Source: Pseudomonadota bacterium
GTDB taxonomy: Bacteria > Pseudomonadota > Gammaproteobacteria > Burkholderiales > Casimicrobiaceae
NCBI GenBank assembly: GCA_018241745.1
Contig: JAFEDG010000163.1
Coordinates: 1-49,964 of the forward strand
Direction of reading: 5' to 3'
DNA length: 49,964 nt
The position numbers and the translations under genes are program-made. Numbering within the stretch: the first letter of the stretch is position 1; each line of letters starts with the position of its first letter. This document shows positions 19,266 to 28,069 of the stretch, piece by piece. The notes beneath the pieces are model-generated. The model ran no database searches, was not told the origin of the DNA, and saw nothing but the letters and a program-made list of their open reading frames with translations.

Positions 19266-20906
19266 ATGCGGGCGCCTGGTCGGGGCCCGGCAGCGCTTGG
19301 CGCGGCGCTCGCGTGGGGCGTGGCGCTCGCGATCGTCGCCGCGCATGTCTCGATGCTGCATCGATGGGCCGTCAACTTCCCGCTCGTCGACGATTTCTCG
19401 CTGCTGTTTGCCGATCCGCTGCAGATGGCCGACATGGCCACGTGGAGCGAACGGCTCGCGCGCGTGTTCGCGCTGTCGCCGGATCACCGCTTCGCGACGC
19501 AGCGCCTGCTGGGTGCGCTGGCGATGGATGGTGTACGCCATCTCGACCTGCGGCTGCTCATGCTCTACGGCACGCTGGCATGTGTCGCGGCCGCGTGCGT
19601 CGTCCTCGCGCGCGCGCCCTCGCCGGCGCGGGCGTGGCTCGCGCCGGTCGCCGCCGCGCTCGTTGCGAGCCCGGCGCTCTGGCACGGCCAGTACTGGACC
19701 GCCGCGGCGATTCAGCACCTTGCATTCCCGCTCTACGCGTTCGTCGCCGTCCAGGCGTTGGGTGCCCGGTCGCCGCTGGCGAACGCCGCCGGGGCCCTGG
19801 CGGCGGTCGCGGCGGCGTGCACCGCATCCTCCGGCGTGTTCGTGTTCGCCGCTGGCGCGTTCCTCGCCTGGCGCACGGGTCGGCCGCGTCGTGCGCTGGC
19901 ATGGGTCGCGCTGGGGGCGCTGTTCGCCGGCTGGTATTTCAACGGCTACGTCGCGCCGTCGGATCATCCTCCAGCAACGTATCTGCTGCGCGAGCCGTGG
20001 CGGTTCGCACTTGTCGTGTTGCACGTCATGGGAGGCGTGGCCTCCGGCCTCGTCGCCGGTCCCGGCCTTGCGATCGGTGTCGGGTCTGCGATCACGCTGG
20101 CCTGGGTCGCCCTCGTCGTCGATCGGACGCGGTCCGCGCTCGACCCGGTGCTCGTCGCCTGGGCAGGGCTCCTCGCGGCCTCGTGCGCGGCCATTGCGAT
20201 CGGACGCTATTACTTTGGCATCGAGGCAACGGCAGCCAGCCGCTACCGGATCTATTCCGCCATGCTCGTCCTCGTCACCGCGGTTGCGGTGGCCCGCCAC
20301 GCGCAAGACGCGTGGACGCCCCGCCTGCGGCGGGCCACATGCGCCGCCGGCTTGTTGATGACGGCGACGTGGTCCGTCGCCGCGTGGCACGTGGAAGTGC
20401 CGGAGCTCGTCGGCTTCTCGCTGCAGCAGCGTGCAGCACTGAACCAGTACTTGCTCACGGGCCACATGCTGGATACCGGATACCCCGGCCCCGCCGTCGG
20501 CAGCCGGCTTGCCGACCTGGCGCGCGCGACCGACGCGTACTCGCCGGTGCTGGTGCAAAATCCCCGCCATGCGCTGCATCGTGTGGCCCGGGAGCGTGAC
20601 GACCCGCTCCCGACGTTCACGAAGTCGTTCGGGTCACTGGTCCGTGACGACACGCTGAGCGTGCGTGGACAGACCTGGGGAGGTGCGCCGGACCTCGCGC
20701 TATGGTTGCGCGGCGACGGCGGCACCTGGGCGACGATGCTCGACTGGCAGCGGATCCCGGAGCTCAGGCTCGGCGAGCGTCCGCTCGCGTTCTGGGGCAC
20801 TTTCCCGCTGTCAGCGTTGCCTGCAGGGCGGTACGAGATCGGGTATGGCTATGATGACGGCCCGCGCTCGCCGGTCAACTGGACCGGCGAGACCCTCGCG
20901 CATTGA
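19266..20906 (+). CDS. Large polytopic membrane protein, unknown
   Basis: A 546-residue protein with about nine or ten hydrophobic spans over residues 10-385, and a soluble C-terminal domain of about 150 residues rich in Trp, Pro and Arg. The first extracytoplasmic loop has VNFPLVDDFSLLFADP, an acidic pair after the first span similar in position to that of GT-C glycosyltransferases, but no family motif is certain. The C-terminal domain (ALWLRGDGGTWATMLDWQRI) looks beta-rich. There is no good ribosome site. It sits alone in its strand run between creA and the outer-membrane pair. Lipid-linked glycosyl transfer is a guess. Confidence 0.7.
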   Translation: MRAPGRGPAALGAALAWGVALAIVAAHVSMLHRWAVNFPLVDDFSLLFADPLQMADMATWSERLARVFALSPDHRFATQRLLGALAMDGVRHLDLRLLMLYGTLACVAAACVVLARAPSPARAWLAPVAAALVASPALWHGQYWTAAAIQHLAFPLYAFVAVQALGARSPLANAAGALAAVAAACTASSGVFVFAAGAFLAWRTGRPRRALAWVALGALFAGWYFNGYVAPSDHPPATYLLREPWRFALVVLHVMGGVASGLVAGPGLAIGVGSAITLAWVALVVDRTRSALDPVLVAWAGLLAASCAAIAIGRYYFGIEATAASRYRIYSAMLVLVTAVAVARHAQDAWTPRLRRATCAAGLLMTATWSVAAWHVEVPELVGFSLQQRAALNQYLLTGHMLDTGYPGPAVGSRLADLARATDAYSPVLVQNPRHALHRVARERDDPLPTFTKSFGSLVRDDTLSVRGQTWGGAPDLALWLRGDGGTWATMLDWQRIPELRLGERPLAFWGTFPLSALPAGRYEIGYGYDDGPRSPVNWTGETLAH

Positions 20907-21077
20907 CCGTGGGGCACCGGTCGGCGTCCGGAGCGCCGCCGCCGTCTCGGCGCCGTCATCGGATCACGCGGTGGCGGGACGACGTGGCACCGCCTTGTCG
21001 CGAAAAGCGTGGCGGGCCGCGGGTGGCGTGGGCAATATGCTCCGCTCGCTGCGTAATATCGGAGATCGGAGATCGCC

Positions 21078-21893
21078 ATGCCAAGACTGTCGAGGTCATC
21101 CCAAGCGCTTGCGCTTTCGTGCCTGCTGGCGGTTGCTTCCGCCGCGCGCGCGGAGATGAGTGCCGAAGAGCTCGCGAAGCTCGCGCAGAACCCGGTCGGC
21201 AACCTGATCAGCGTGCCGTTCCAGAACAACACGAATCTCAATTTCGGGCCGGACAAGGGCACGCAGAACATCCTCAACATCCAGCCCGTCATCCCGATCT
21301 CGGTGACCGACGACTGGAACATTATCACGCGCACGATCCTGCCCGTCGTGTGGATGCCGCGGCTCGACGCAGACACCGGTCCGGTCAGCGGCCTCGGCGA
21401 CCTGCAATTCACGGCTTTCCTGTCGCCGGCTCATCCGAGCGAGTGGATCTGGGGGGCAGGTCCCGTGCTGCAGGCGCCGACGAACTCGAACAACGAACTC
21501 GGCAACGACAACTGGGGCCTCGGCCCCTCGTTCGTCGTCCTCCACATGGAGAAGGGCAGTCCGTGGGTATATGGCGTGCTGCTGAACAACATCTGGTCGC
21601 TGTCGAGTGACAAGCACGGTGGCGCGTACAGCAACGGCCTCATCCAGCCGTTCGTCAATTACAACTTCGAAAGCGGCCTGTACCTGACGAGCGCGCCGAT
21701 CGCCACCGTGTCGTGGATGGCGCCGGGCAGCCAGCAGTGGACGGTGCCGATCGGTGGCGGCGTGGGCAAGATCTTCCACTTCGGCAAGCTGCCGGTGAAC
21801 ACGCAGGTGTCGGCCTACTACAACGTCGTGCGGCCGGACTACGGCGCCAACTGGCAGATCCGCGCACAAGTGCAATTCATGTTCCCCAAATGA
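21078..21893 (+). CDS. Outer-membrane transporter-like protein (neuromedin U-type family)
   Basis: A 271-residue exported protein. The signal peptide ends SAARA. The mature part has the pattern LAQNPVGNLISVPFQNNTNL followed by GTQNILNIQPVIPISVTDDW, then SGLGDLQFTAFLSP and a C-terminus ending RAQVQFMFPK, with an aromatic residue near the last position as in beta-barrel proteins. Proteobacterial databases often label this family 'neuromedin U' or 'transporter'; a real transport role is unproven. The ribosome site GGAGATC is duplicated in tandem before the ATG. Its stop overlaps the next gene's start (ATGA). Confidence 0.8.
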   Translation: MPRLSRSSQALALSCLLAVASAARAEMSAEELAKLAQNPVGNLISVPFQNNTNLNFGPDKGTQNILNIQPVIPISVTDDWNIITRTILPVVWMPRLDADTGPVSGLGDLQFTAFLSPAHPSEWIWGAGPVLQAPTNSNNELGNDNWGLGPSFVVLHMEKGSPWVYGVLLNNIWSLSSDKHGGAYSNGLIQPFVNYNFESGLYLTSAPIATVSWMAPGSQQWTVPIGGGVGKIFHFGKLPVNTQVSAYYNVVRPDYGANWQIRAQVQFMFPK

Positions 21894-22696
21894 ACGCGAC
21901 CCTTTCTCTCTACCGCAACGCAGTCGCCGCTGCCGTCGCGCTGCTCGTCGCCGGATGCGCGTCGACGAGTGCGCCGGACATGAACATCGCCGGTGGCAGC
22001 GGCTCGGCCGTCGTCACGTCCGCGGCAACGCAAGGCAACGTCGCGCACGTCGGCTTCCTCACCGATTACGCGGCGCTTCAACCGGCGCCCGGCGGCAGCG
22101 GCGTCTTGTGCTGGCGCAAGCCCGACGTCGCGTGGAAGGCGTATGACGCGGTGATGATCGAGCGGATGAACGTTTCGTTCGCGCGCTCCGGCAACGGCGC
22201 GATGGTGGACCCGGCCGACCTCAAGATGCTGGTCGACTATTTCCACGACGCGCTGGTGCGGGACCTGCAGCCGAACGAGAGGATCGTCGACAAGCCGGGG
22301 CCCGGCGTGCTGCGCGTGCGCATCGCGCTGACGTCGCTTGTGCCGACCAACGCCGCCGACAGCCTGGTGGGCACCGCGGTGCCGTACGGCTTTGTCGCGG
22401 AGATCGGCTCGGGCGCGGCGACCGGGCGCCCGGCCGGATCGACGCCTTACCTCGGCGAAACGGGCATGGAAGTGCAGTTCCGCGACGGCGCCAGCGGCGC
22501 CGTCGTCGCCGAGTGCGCGGACACCGAGATCGGGCGCAAGTACGCGGCGTCGCTCAACGGCGGCGTCACCAATGCGGCGCAGACCTGGGTGAACGGCTAC
22601 ATGGACTCGTTCACCAGCTGGAGCTACGCGCAGGACGCGTTCAACAAGTGGGCGGCGCTGCTGGCCGCCCGCCTTGCGCAACTGAAAGCGGGCTGA
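21890..22696 (+). CDS. DUF3313 lipoprotein
   Basis: A 268-residue lipoprotein with lipobox VAGC (Cys about residue 25). The mature domain matches DUF3313: GFLTDYAALQPAPGG, WRKPDVAWKAYDAVMIERMN, LVDYFHDALVRDL and a later hydrophobic core with AADSLVGTAVPYGFVAEIGS. Members are outer-membrane or periplasmic lipoproteins of unknown function. The start overlaps the stop of the outer-membrane protein gene by 4 bp, so the two are translationally coupled and probably act in the same envelope assembly. Confidence 0.88.
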   Translation: MNATLSLYRNAVAAAVALLVAGCASTSAPDMNIAGGSGSAVVTSAATQGNVAHVGFLTDYAALQPAPGGSGVLCWRKPDVAWKAYDAVMIERMNVSFARSGNGAMVDPADLKMLVDYFHDALVRDLQPNERIVDKPGPGVLRVRIALTSLVPTNAADSLVGTAVPYGFVAEIGSGAATGRPAGSTPYLGETGMEVQFRDGASGAVVAECADTEIGRKYAASLNGGVTNAAQTWVNGYMDSFTSWSYAQDAFNKWAALLAARLAQLKAG

Positions 22697-22703
22697 CGAC
22701 CCG

Positions 22704-25151
22704 TCAGCGCCGGCCGCCGCGGAACCCGCCGCCGCCGCCGAAGCCGCCGAAGCGACCGCCGCCGCCGCCGAAGCTGCCGCGGTCGAAGCCACCGCCGCCG
22801 AAACCGCCGCCGCCGTACGAGTGCGACGCGCTGCCGAAGCTCGACGCGTGGTCTTCGCCGGTGCTGCGTGCCTGCGATTCGGCGTCGCCCCACGACTTGG
22901 CGCTGTCCGCGCTCTGCCAGCCGCTGGACGTGCTCTTCTGCCAGCCGTCACCGGTGTTGCGATAGACGTTGCCGTCCGCGTCCGCGTAATGGTTGTTGCC
23001 GACGGTGGCCGAGCCCCAGGTGTTCGTCTGGCCCGTGCGCGCGTTGGTCGTCGTCGTCTGGCCCGCATGCGCATAGCCTTCGGGGCCTGCCGTCGTCGCC
23101 GAGTTGTGCGTGTAGGAACTGCCGCCCGCACCCGTGCCCGAGACACTCGACGCGGCCGAGCGCTGCCCCGTGTACGTGTTGTAGTTCGACGCGCGCGCGA
23201 CGTTGCCGCTGCCGCCGGCCGGCGTGTCGACGGTGCGATCGTAGCCGCGCGTCGCGTTCCCGGTGTACGCGTTGTACTGCCGGCCCGCGTTGTACGTGCC
23301 GCTGTTGCCGGTCACGTTGTTGTGATACGTGCCGCTGGCGGTCGTGCCGGCGACACCGCCGCCCGCATACCACGAGCGCGAGCCCGAATAGACGGTGTTG
23401 CCCCAGTGGCCATAGACGTTCGCGCTGGCGGTGGCGCAGCACGGATACCCCGCGGCGCCCCAGTAGCCGGTGCCGTAATAGACGCCGCCGTAGTAGGGGG
23501 TCGCCCATGCGGCGGTCGCGAGTCCCATCGCGAAGCCGAACGTGAAGCCGACGGCCGGGTTGTACACGGGAGCTGCAGCGACGGTGTACGTGACGGGTGC
23601 GCCGTACCAGACGTTGCCGATCCACGGGCTGTAGGCGTAGCCGGTACCGAACACGACGGTGCCCGACGGCTCGACGACGGTACCGAGGTAGCCCGGCGTG
23701 TAGCCGACGTACACGACGTCCGGCGTGTAGCCGTATACGTGCACGAACGTCGTGTAGTAGAGCGGTGACGACGGCGGGATCGTGTAGATGGCGGCGGGGA
23801 CCGACGTCGCGACCGTCCACGGACCCGTGACCGCGGGGGCCGTGAACCACACGCCGGCAGATACCGCGTAATACTGGTTGCCGGCGACCTGGATCAGCGG
23901 AGCCGACGCGTTGGCGACGTACGACAGGCCGGTGCCCTCGATCGGCTTGTACGCGGGCGGTCCGTCGAACGACGGCGTGAACACCGGGCCGCCGACGCGC
24001 TTGACGGACGCGGACTGCGGGATCGTGTTGGCGATCATCGCCTCCTTCGCCTGCGTCGTGCCCGCGACGGACGCGAGCACCGCGGCGGCAGCGGACGTCG
24101 GCGGGATCTGCGCGAACGACGGCGGCAGCGCATTGCTCGCGACGAACGTCCACGGGCCCGCGAGCTGCGGCGCCCGGAACCAGCGGCCCGCGAGCAGCAC
24201 GTAATACAGGTTGTTCGTCGTGTCGACGAGCACGTCGCTCGTCGTGTTGGTGGCCCACAGCAGCGGCGTCTGCACGACAGGCACCAGGTCCGGCTGGCCC
24301 TGGAACACGATCAGCTCGGCGGGACCGAACGCGACATAGACCGTCGGCACGCCGTTGGCGAGCGACGGCTTGGGATTGGCGTTGGCGCTGCCGGACAAGA
24401 GGTCGACGGTGCCCTTCTGCCCCAGCGCCTGGGCGATGTCGTCCAGGCCCAGCGGCGTGCGCAGCGGCTGCGACCACGGTCCCGTCAGCGCATCGGCCGC
24501 GACCCAGCCGTCGTACAGGTGCAGGTAATACCGGTTGCCGAATCCGCCCTGCAGGATCAGCGCGCGGGTGTTGATGACGCGCGAGTAGCGCGTATCGCTC
24601 GGCACCGGCTTCATGACCGCCGTGCCGTCGATCGGGATCAGGATCGCTGGCGTGTAGCTGACGAAGATCTGCGGCGGCGTGTTCTGCACGGGCACCGATT
24701 GGTGCTGGACATTGGTCACCGCGAGGGCCGCCTCGAGCCGGTCGAGCGACATCGTCGTCACCTTGGCGCCGAACTCCGCCTGCAGCGCGGCCGCGTAGGC
24801 GGCGCCGTTGTCAGGCAGTGTCGGGAAGGACTGCTTGGTGATCGTGATGCCGGACAGCACGACGGTGCGCGTCGTGCGGTCCGATTGCACGCGCGCCGTC
24901 GCGAACAGCGCGCCGAAGGTTTCCTCCTTGGCGCCCGTCGGCTTGATGGCGACGGCGGCGCGGAACTTGAGCTGGTCGCCCACCCAGCTCTCGACCTGGG
25001 GCTGGTAGACGAGGACGGCGGCGCCCGGGATGTCCGCGGGGCGTGGCCAAGGCGCGGGGGTGGGTGTCTGCGCGTGCACGGAGACCGCGGCAAGGAACGT
25101 GGCGGCGAGCAGCGCCGCAGTGGCGCGTTTCAGGACGGCGATCGCATTCAT
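22704..25151 (-). CDS. Large secreted protein with three YY-W-GPW repeats and Gly-rich tail
   Basis: An 815-residue exported protein. The signal peptide ends VSVHA/QT. Three similar motifs about 110 residues apart are visible: RYYLHLYDGWVAADALTGPW (about 205-225), LYYVLLAGRWFRAPQLAGPW (about 313-334) and QYYAVSAGVWFTAPAVTGPW (about 423-445). A Tyr/Gly/Asn/Thr-rich low-complexity region follows (about 500-760) and ends in GGGF-type repeats and RGGRR. Similar proteins are annotated as carbohydrate-binding family V/XII-like or hypothetical; the W-containing repeats resemble small beta modules. GGGAG lies about 10 nt before the ATG. It converges with the DUF3313 gene with 7 bp between. Confidence 0.8.
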   Translation of the reverse strand: MNAIAVLKRATAALLAATFLAAVSVHAQTPTPAPWPRPADIPGAAVLVYQPQVESWVGDQLKFRAAVAIKPTGAKEETFGALFATARVQSDRTTRTVVLSGITITKQSFPTLPDNGAAYAAALQAEFGAKVTTMSLDRLEAALAVTNVQHQSVPVQNTPPQIFVSYTPAILIPIDGTAVMKPVPSDTRYSRVINTRALILQGGFGNRYYLHLYDGWVAADALTGPWSQPLRTPLGLDDIAQALGQKGTVDLLSGSANANPKPSLANGVPTVYVAFGPAELIVFQGQPDLVPVVQTPLLWATNTTSDVLVDTTNNLYYVLLAGRWFRAPQLAGPWTFVASNALPPSFAQIPPTSAAAAVLASVAGTTQAKEAMIANTIPQSASVKRVGGPVFTPSFDGPPAYKPIEGTGLSYVANASAPLIQVAGNQYYAVSAGVWFTAPAVTGPWTVATSVPAAIYTIPPSSPLYYTTFVHVYGYTPDVVYVGYTPGYLGTVVEPSGTVVFGTGYAYSPWIGNVWYGAPVTYTVAAAPVYNPAVGFTFGFAMGLATAAWATPYYGGVYYGTGYWGAAGYPCCATASANVYGHWGNTVYSGSRSWYAGGGVAGTTASGTYHNNVTGNSGTYNAGRQYNAYTGNATRGYDRTVDTPAGGSGNVARASNYNTYTGQRSAASSVSGTGAGGSSYTHNSATTAGPEGYAHAGQTTTTNARTGQTNTWGSATVGNNHYADADGNVYRNTGDGWQKSTSSGWQSADSAKSWGDAESQARSTGEDHASSFGSASHSYGGGGFGGGGFDRGSFGGGGGRFGGFGGGGGFRGGRR

Positions 25152-25219
25152 GGTGGGTACACTCCCGTAAGTCGAACCGGGGCGATGTTGACGACGTTCC
25201 GCCCGGCGGTCTTTGCAGA

Positions 25220-26257
25220 TCAGGACAACGCCGCGGACGGCCCCCGTTGCTGCGCGTTGCGGCGCCAGTGGCGCGGCGTCGTGCCCGACCACGCGTGGAA
25301 GCTGCGCGTGAACGCGCTCGCGGACGAGTAGCCGAGCGCGGCGGCGATATCGTCGACGGCGAGGTCCGTTTCCGCCAACAGCTGGCGCGCCACGTCGTCG
25401 CGCACGGCGTGCAGGAGCGCCTGGAACGTCGTCCCTTCGTCGCGCAGGCGGCGGTTCAGCGTGCGCCGGTGCATCATCAGGATCGCCGCCACGGCGTTGC
25501 CCGATACGCTACCGCTCGCGAACAGCGTGCGCAGCGCGCGCAGGACCTGCTGCGCGATCGGCGCGGGCGCGCGCGCCGCGGTGGCCTGCAGCTCGCGCAG
25601 GCGGCTGCGGTCGGCGCCTTCCACCGGGCGGTCCAGGTACGAGGCCTTGAAGCGGAAGGAGGTCGCCTCGGCGCCGAAGCGCAGCGGCGTACGGAACTGG
25701 CGCTGGTAAGGCTCCACGTCCACCGGCCGGGAGAACGCGAACGTGGCCTCGAGCGGCGCCCAGTCCGGCCCGACGAGGCGCCGCATGCAGTTGTAGACCG
25801 CGACCATCGCCGCGCCGTAGATATAGCGCAGCCCGGGCGGGTGCTCGGCATAGACGGCCCATACCAGGTCGGCGATGCCGTCGCGCTCGCTGATGAACGC
25901 GACGGCGGCCTCGCTGTTGAGATGCTGGTACACCATGAACAGCCGCGCCGCCTCGCGCACGCTCGGGGCGTTGAGCGCGAACTGTCCGGTAATCCCCAGG
26001 TTGTCGAGCTGGAACGCGCGGCCGGCCAGCAGACCGACGTGCTCGCAGCCTACTCGTGCGGCCGTGATCTCGAGCAGGCGGCCCAGCCCGGCGAACGGGA
26101 TCCAGTGGTCCGGTGCGTCGAACCGTTCCAGCGCGACGCCCGCTTCCGCGCACAGCGCGGCCGGGTCGCCACCCAGCTGGCGGATAAGTGCCGGTAATGC
26201 AACCAGTGCGGCAACGCGGTGCTGCGGGAGTTCCTGGGAGGCCGACGGGGCGGACAT
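25220..26257 (-). CDS. AraC-family transcriptional regulator with arabinose-binding-type N-domain
   Basis: A 345-residue regulator. The N-terminal part (about 20-210) fits the 'Arabinose_bd' (PF12625) domain of the OruR/ArgR-like AraC subgroup: VALPALIRQLGGDPAALCAE, IPFAGLGRLLEITAARVGCE and LGITGQFALNAPSVREA. The C-terminal AraC DNA-binding domain has both helix-turn-helix motifs: MMHRRTLNRRLRDEGTTFQA and IAAALGYSSASAFTRSFHAW. It is divergent from the Rieske-like/MFS/patatin operon and likely activates it through the direct repeats at 26342-26406. Regulators of this subgroup often respond to fatty acids, steroids or amino acids. Confidence 0.92.
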   Translation of the reverse strand: MSAPSASQELPQHRVAALVALPALIRQLGGDPAALCAEAGVALERFDAPDHWIPFAGLGRLLEITAARVGCEHVGLLAGRAFQLDNLGITGQFALNAPSVREAARLFMVYQHLNSEAAVAFISERDGIADLVWAVYAEHPPGLRYIYGAAMVAVYNCMRRLVGPDWAPLEATFAFSRPVDVEPYQRQFRTPLRFGAEATSFRFKASYLDRPVEGADRSRLRELQATAARAPAPIAQQVLRALRTLFASGSVSGNAVAAILMMHRRTLNRRLRDEGTTFQALLHAVRDDVARQLLAETDLAVDDIAAALGYSSASAFTRSFHAWSGTTPRHWRRNAQQRGPSAALS

Positions 26258-26341
26258 GCGCTACGGGAGGTCGCCGGCATCGTCGCCATGCGAGGACGGG
26301 CGGTTGACGCCACATTCGGATGCGCGCTAGGTTCCGCCGAT

Positions 26342-26406
26342 TGTCCTGAATTGTCAAACTTGCAAAGCGACCCGGCCCGCCGCGGCCCGCTGTCGGGAAA
26401 TGTCAA
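26342..26406. promoter_or_regulatory. Two direct TGTC-type repeats, candidate AraC-protein operators
   Basis: The pattern TGTC-N2-GAA-N-TGTCAA occurs at 26342-26357 and again at 26391-26406. Within each copy TGTC recurs after 10 bp (one helical turn) and the copies are 49 bp apart. This is typical of AraC-family binding sites. It lies in the 239-bp gap between the divergent AraC gene and the operon; the rest of that gap shows no ORF I can support. Confidence 0.6.
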
Positions 26407-26496
26407 GACCCATGGAGGATCGCAACGCACGATGGCGGGACGCGCGAGGGCGCGGCCGCGCCGCCCGCGCGGCAACCATTGCGAGGTTCCTGCACG

Positions 26497-26832
26497 ATGC
26501 CTGTTGCCGGATTCGTGCCCACTGCCCTGCTGTGCGACGTGCCGCCCGGGACGCTGGTGCGCGTCGTGGCCGGAGGCCGGCCGCTCGTGCTGGTGAATAC
26601 CGGCTCGGGCGTGCACGCGCTCGCGGATGCCTGCCTGCGCTCCGGCGAGTCGCTGGCTGCCGGCGTGTTGTCCGGCACCACGATCCGGTGCGCGCACAGT
26701 GGATGGCGCTACGACGTCACGACGGGGGCGGTGTTGGGAGTCCCGCTGCTGTACCTGGACGTCCACGACGTGCGGGTGGCGCGCGGTCGCGTCCACGTTG
26801 CCCGCGAGCCGCGTACTCGCGTCCCGCCCTGA
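26497..26832 (+). CDS. Rieske-fold protein lacking the histidine ligands
   Basis: A 111-residue small protein whose sequence follows the Rieske [2Fe-2S] ferredoxin pattern (PPGTLVRVVAGGRPLVLVNT, ESLAAG, GWRYDVTTGAVLG, ending with a beta strand DVRVARGRVHV). The cluster motifs are altered: where C-x-H is expected there is Cys46-Leu-Arg48, and where C-x2-H is expected there is Cys65-Ala-His67-Ser68. The 16-residue spacing between the motifs is retained. It therefore may not hold a normal cluster. The ATG start at 26497 is preferred over an upstream TTG. It is the first gene of the operon, with 10 nt to the MFS gene. Confidence 0.8.
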   Translation: MPVAGFVPTALLCDVPPGTLVRVVAGGRPLVLVNTGSGVHALADACLRSGESLAAGVLSGTTIRCAHSGWRYDVTTGAVLGVPLLYLDVHDVRVARGRVHVAREPRTRVPP

Positions 26833-26842
26833 TCGCTGCCCG

Positions 26843-28069
26843 ATGAACGCCGACGCGCCCCGGTCGTTCCGCGTCGTGGTGGTGCTGTTGCTGACCGGGG
26901 GATTGATGGTCGTGGATTTCGCCGCGCGCAGCAGCGTGACGGCGCTGTATCCCGCGCTTGCCGCCGAGTGGGGCGTCGGCGATGCGGCGCTCGGCCTGCT
27001 TGCAGGCGTCGTGGCGCTGTGCGTGGCGGTGCTGGCGTTTCCGCTGTCGCTGGTCGTCGACCGCGTCGGCGCCGTACGCTGCATCACCGTGATGGCGCTC
27101 GTGTGGAGCGTCGCGATGATCGCGGGCGGCTTTGCGGCCAGTTACGGCCAGTTGCTGACCTCGCGCGTGCTGGTCGGCGTCGGCGAAGCGAGCTACGGTA
27201 CCGCCGGTGGCGCGCTGTTCGCGAGCCTCTTCGCCGCGGACCGCCGCGCGGCCATGCTCGGCGCGTTCAACGCGATGGCCGCCGTCGGCACCGTGCTCGG
27301 CGTCGCGTTTGCCGGCGCCGTCGCGGCAGTCCATGGCTGGCGCGCGCCGCTGCTCGCGATCGGCGTTGCCGGCGCGGCGCTGGCGCTCGCGTTCGCCGTT
27401 GCCGCGGCGCCGCTGCACCGGCGTACCGGTCTCGCCGACGGCGACCGGCCTCTATCGTGGCGCACCATGTGGGGATCGCTGCGCCTCGTGTTCGTGGCGC
27501 CGGGCGCGAGGCTCATCTACCTGGCCGGCGGCCTGCAGTTGTTCGCCGCCGGCGCGCTGTCGGGCTGGCTGCCCGCGTTCCTTGCCCGCACCTATGGGCT
27601 CGACAGCCGCGCCGCCGCAACGCGCGCTGCCGCGTTGCTGCTGTGCACGGCACTCGGCATGGTCATCGGCGGCTTCGTCGCCGACCGGGTGGGCCGCGGG
27701 CATCCCGCGCGCCGGCTCGTGGCGTGCGCCGTGTATGCGGGCGCCACATGCGTGCTGCTCGGGACCGCGTTTGCCGGGCCGCCCGGGACACTGCAGATCA
27801 CGTTGATGTTCGTCGGCGCGTTGTTCGCCGCCGCGCACCTCGGCGCAGCCGCGGCCGAGTTGTCCGAGCGCGTGCCGGTGTCGATGCGCGCCACCGGCTT
27901 TGCCGCGCTGGCGATCGCCGGCAACCTGGTGGGCCTCGCGCCTGCTCCGGTGGTCGTCGGCGCGCTGGCGCCGCGCATCGGGCTTGCGGACGCGCTCGCG
28001 CTTGCGGCGTTGCCGTCGGCATTCGCGGCCCCGCTGTTCGCGCTGGCGGCGCGCGCGAGGGCCCGCTGA
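26843..28069 (+). CDS. MFS transporter, Spinster-like
   Basis: A 408-residue inner-membrane protein with 12 predicted spans and a short cytosolic loop around residue 195. The motif-A loop between spans 2 and 3 reads SLVVDRVGAVRCI; span 4 has SRVLVGVGEASYGTAGGALF, where R-x-L-x-G-x-G-E-A is the signature of the Spinster (Spns) branch, whose animal members move lysophospholipids and sphingosine-1-phosphate. A second motif-A-like loop is FVADRVGRGHPARR. Its stop overlaps the start of the patatin gene by 1 bp (TGATG). The lipid substrate is inferred from the family and neighbours, not shown. Confidence 0.87.
   Translation: MNADAPRSFRVVVVLLLTGGLMVVDFAARSSVTALYPALAAEWGVGDAALGLLAGVVALCVAVLAFPLSLVVDRVGAVRCITVMALVWSVAMIAGGFAASYGQLLTSRVLVGVGEASYGTAGGALFASLFAADRRAAMLGAFNAMAAVGTVLGVAFAGAVAAVHGWRAPLLAIGVAGAALALAFAVAAAPLHRRTGLADGDRPLSWRTMWGSLRLVFVAPGARLIYLAGGLQLFAAGALSGWLPAFLARTYGLDSRAAATRAAALLLCTALGMVIGGFVADRVGRGHPARRLVACAVYAGATCVLLGTAFAGPPGTLQITLMFVGALFAAAHLGAAAAELSERVPVSMRATGFAALAIAGNLVGLAPAPVVVGALAPRIGLADALALAALPSAFAAPLFALAARARAR

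Noticed and set aside
18732..20579. A 615-codon minus-strand frame
   Set aside because: It is antisense to creA and the large membrane protein and is Arg-rich low complexity; the plus-strand genes have signal peptides, spans and family matches.
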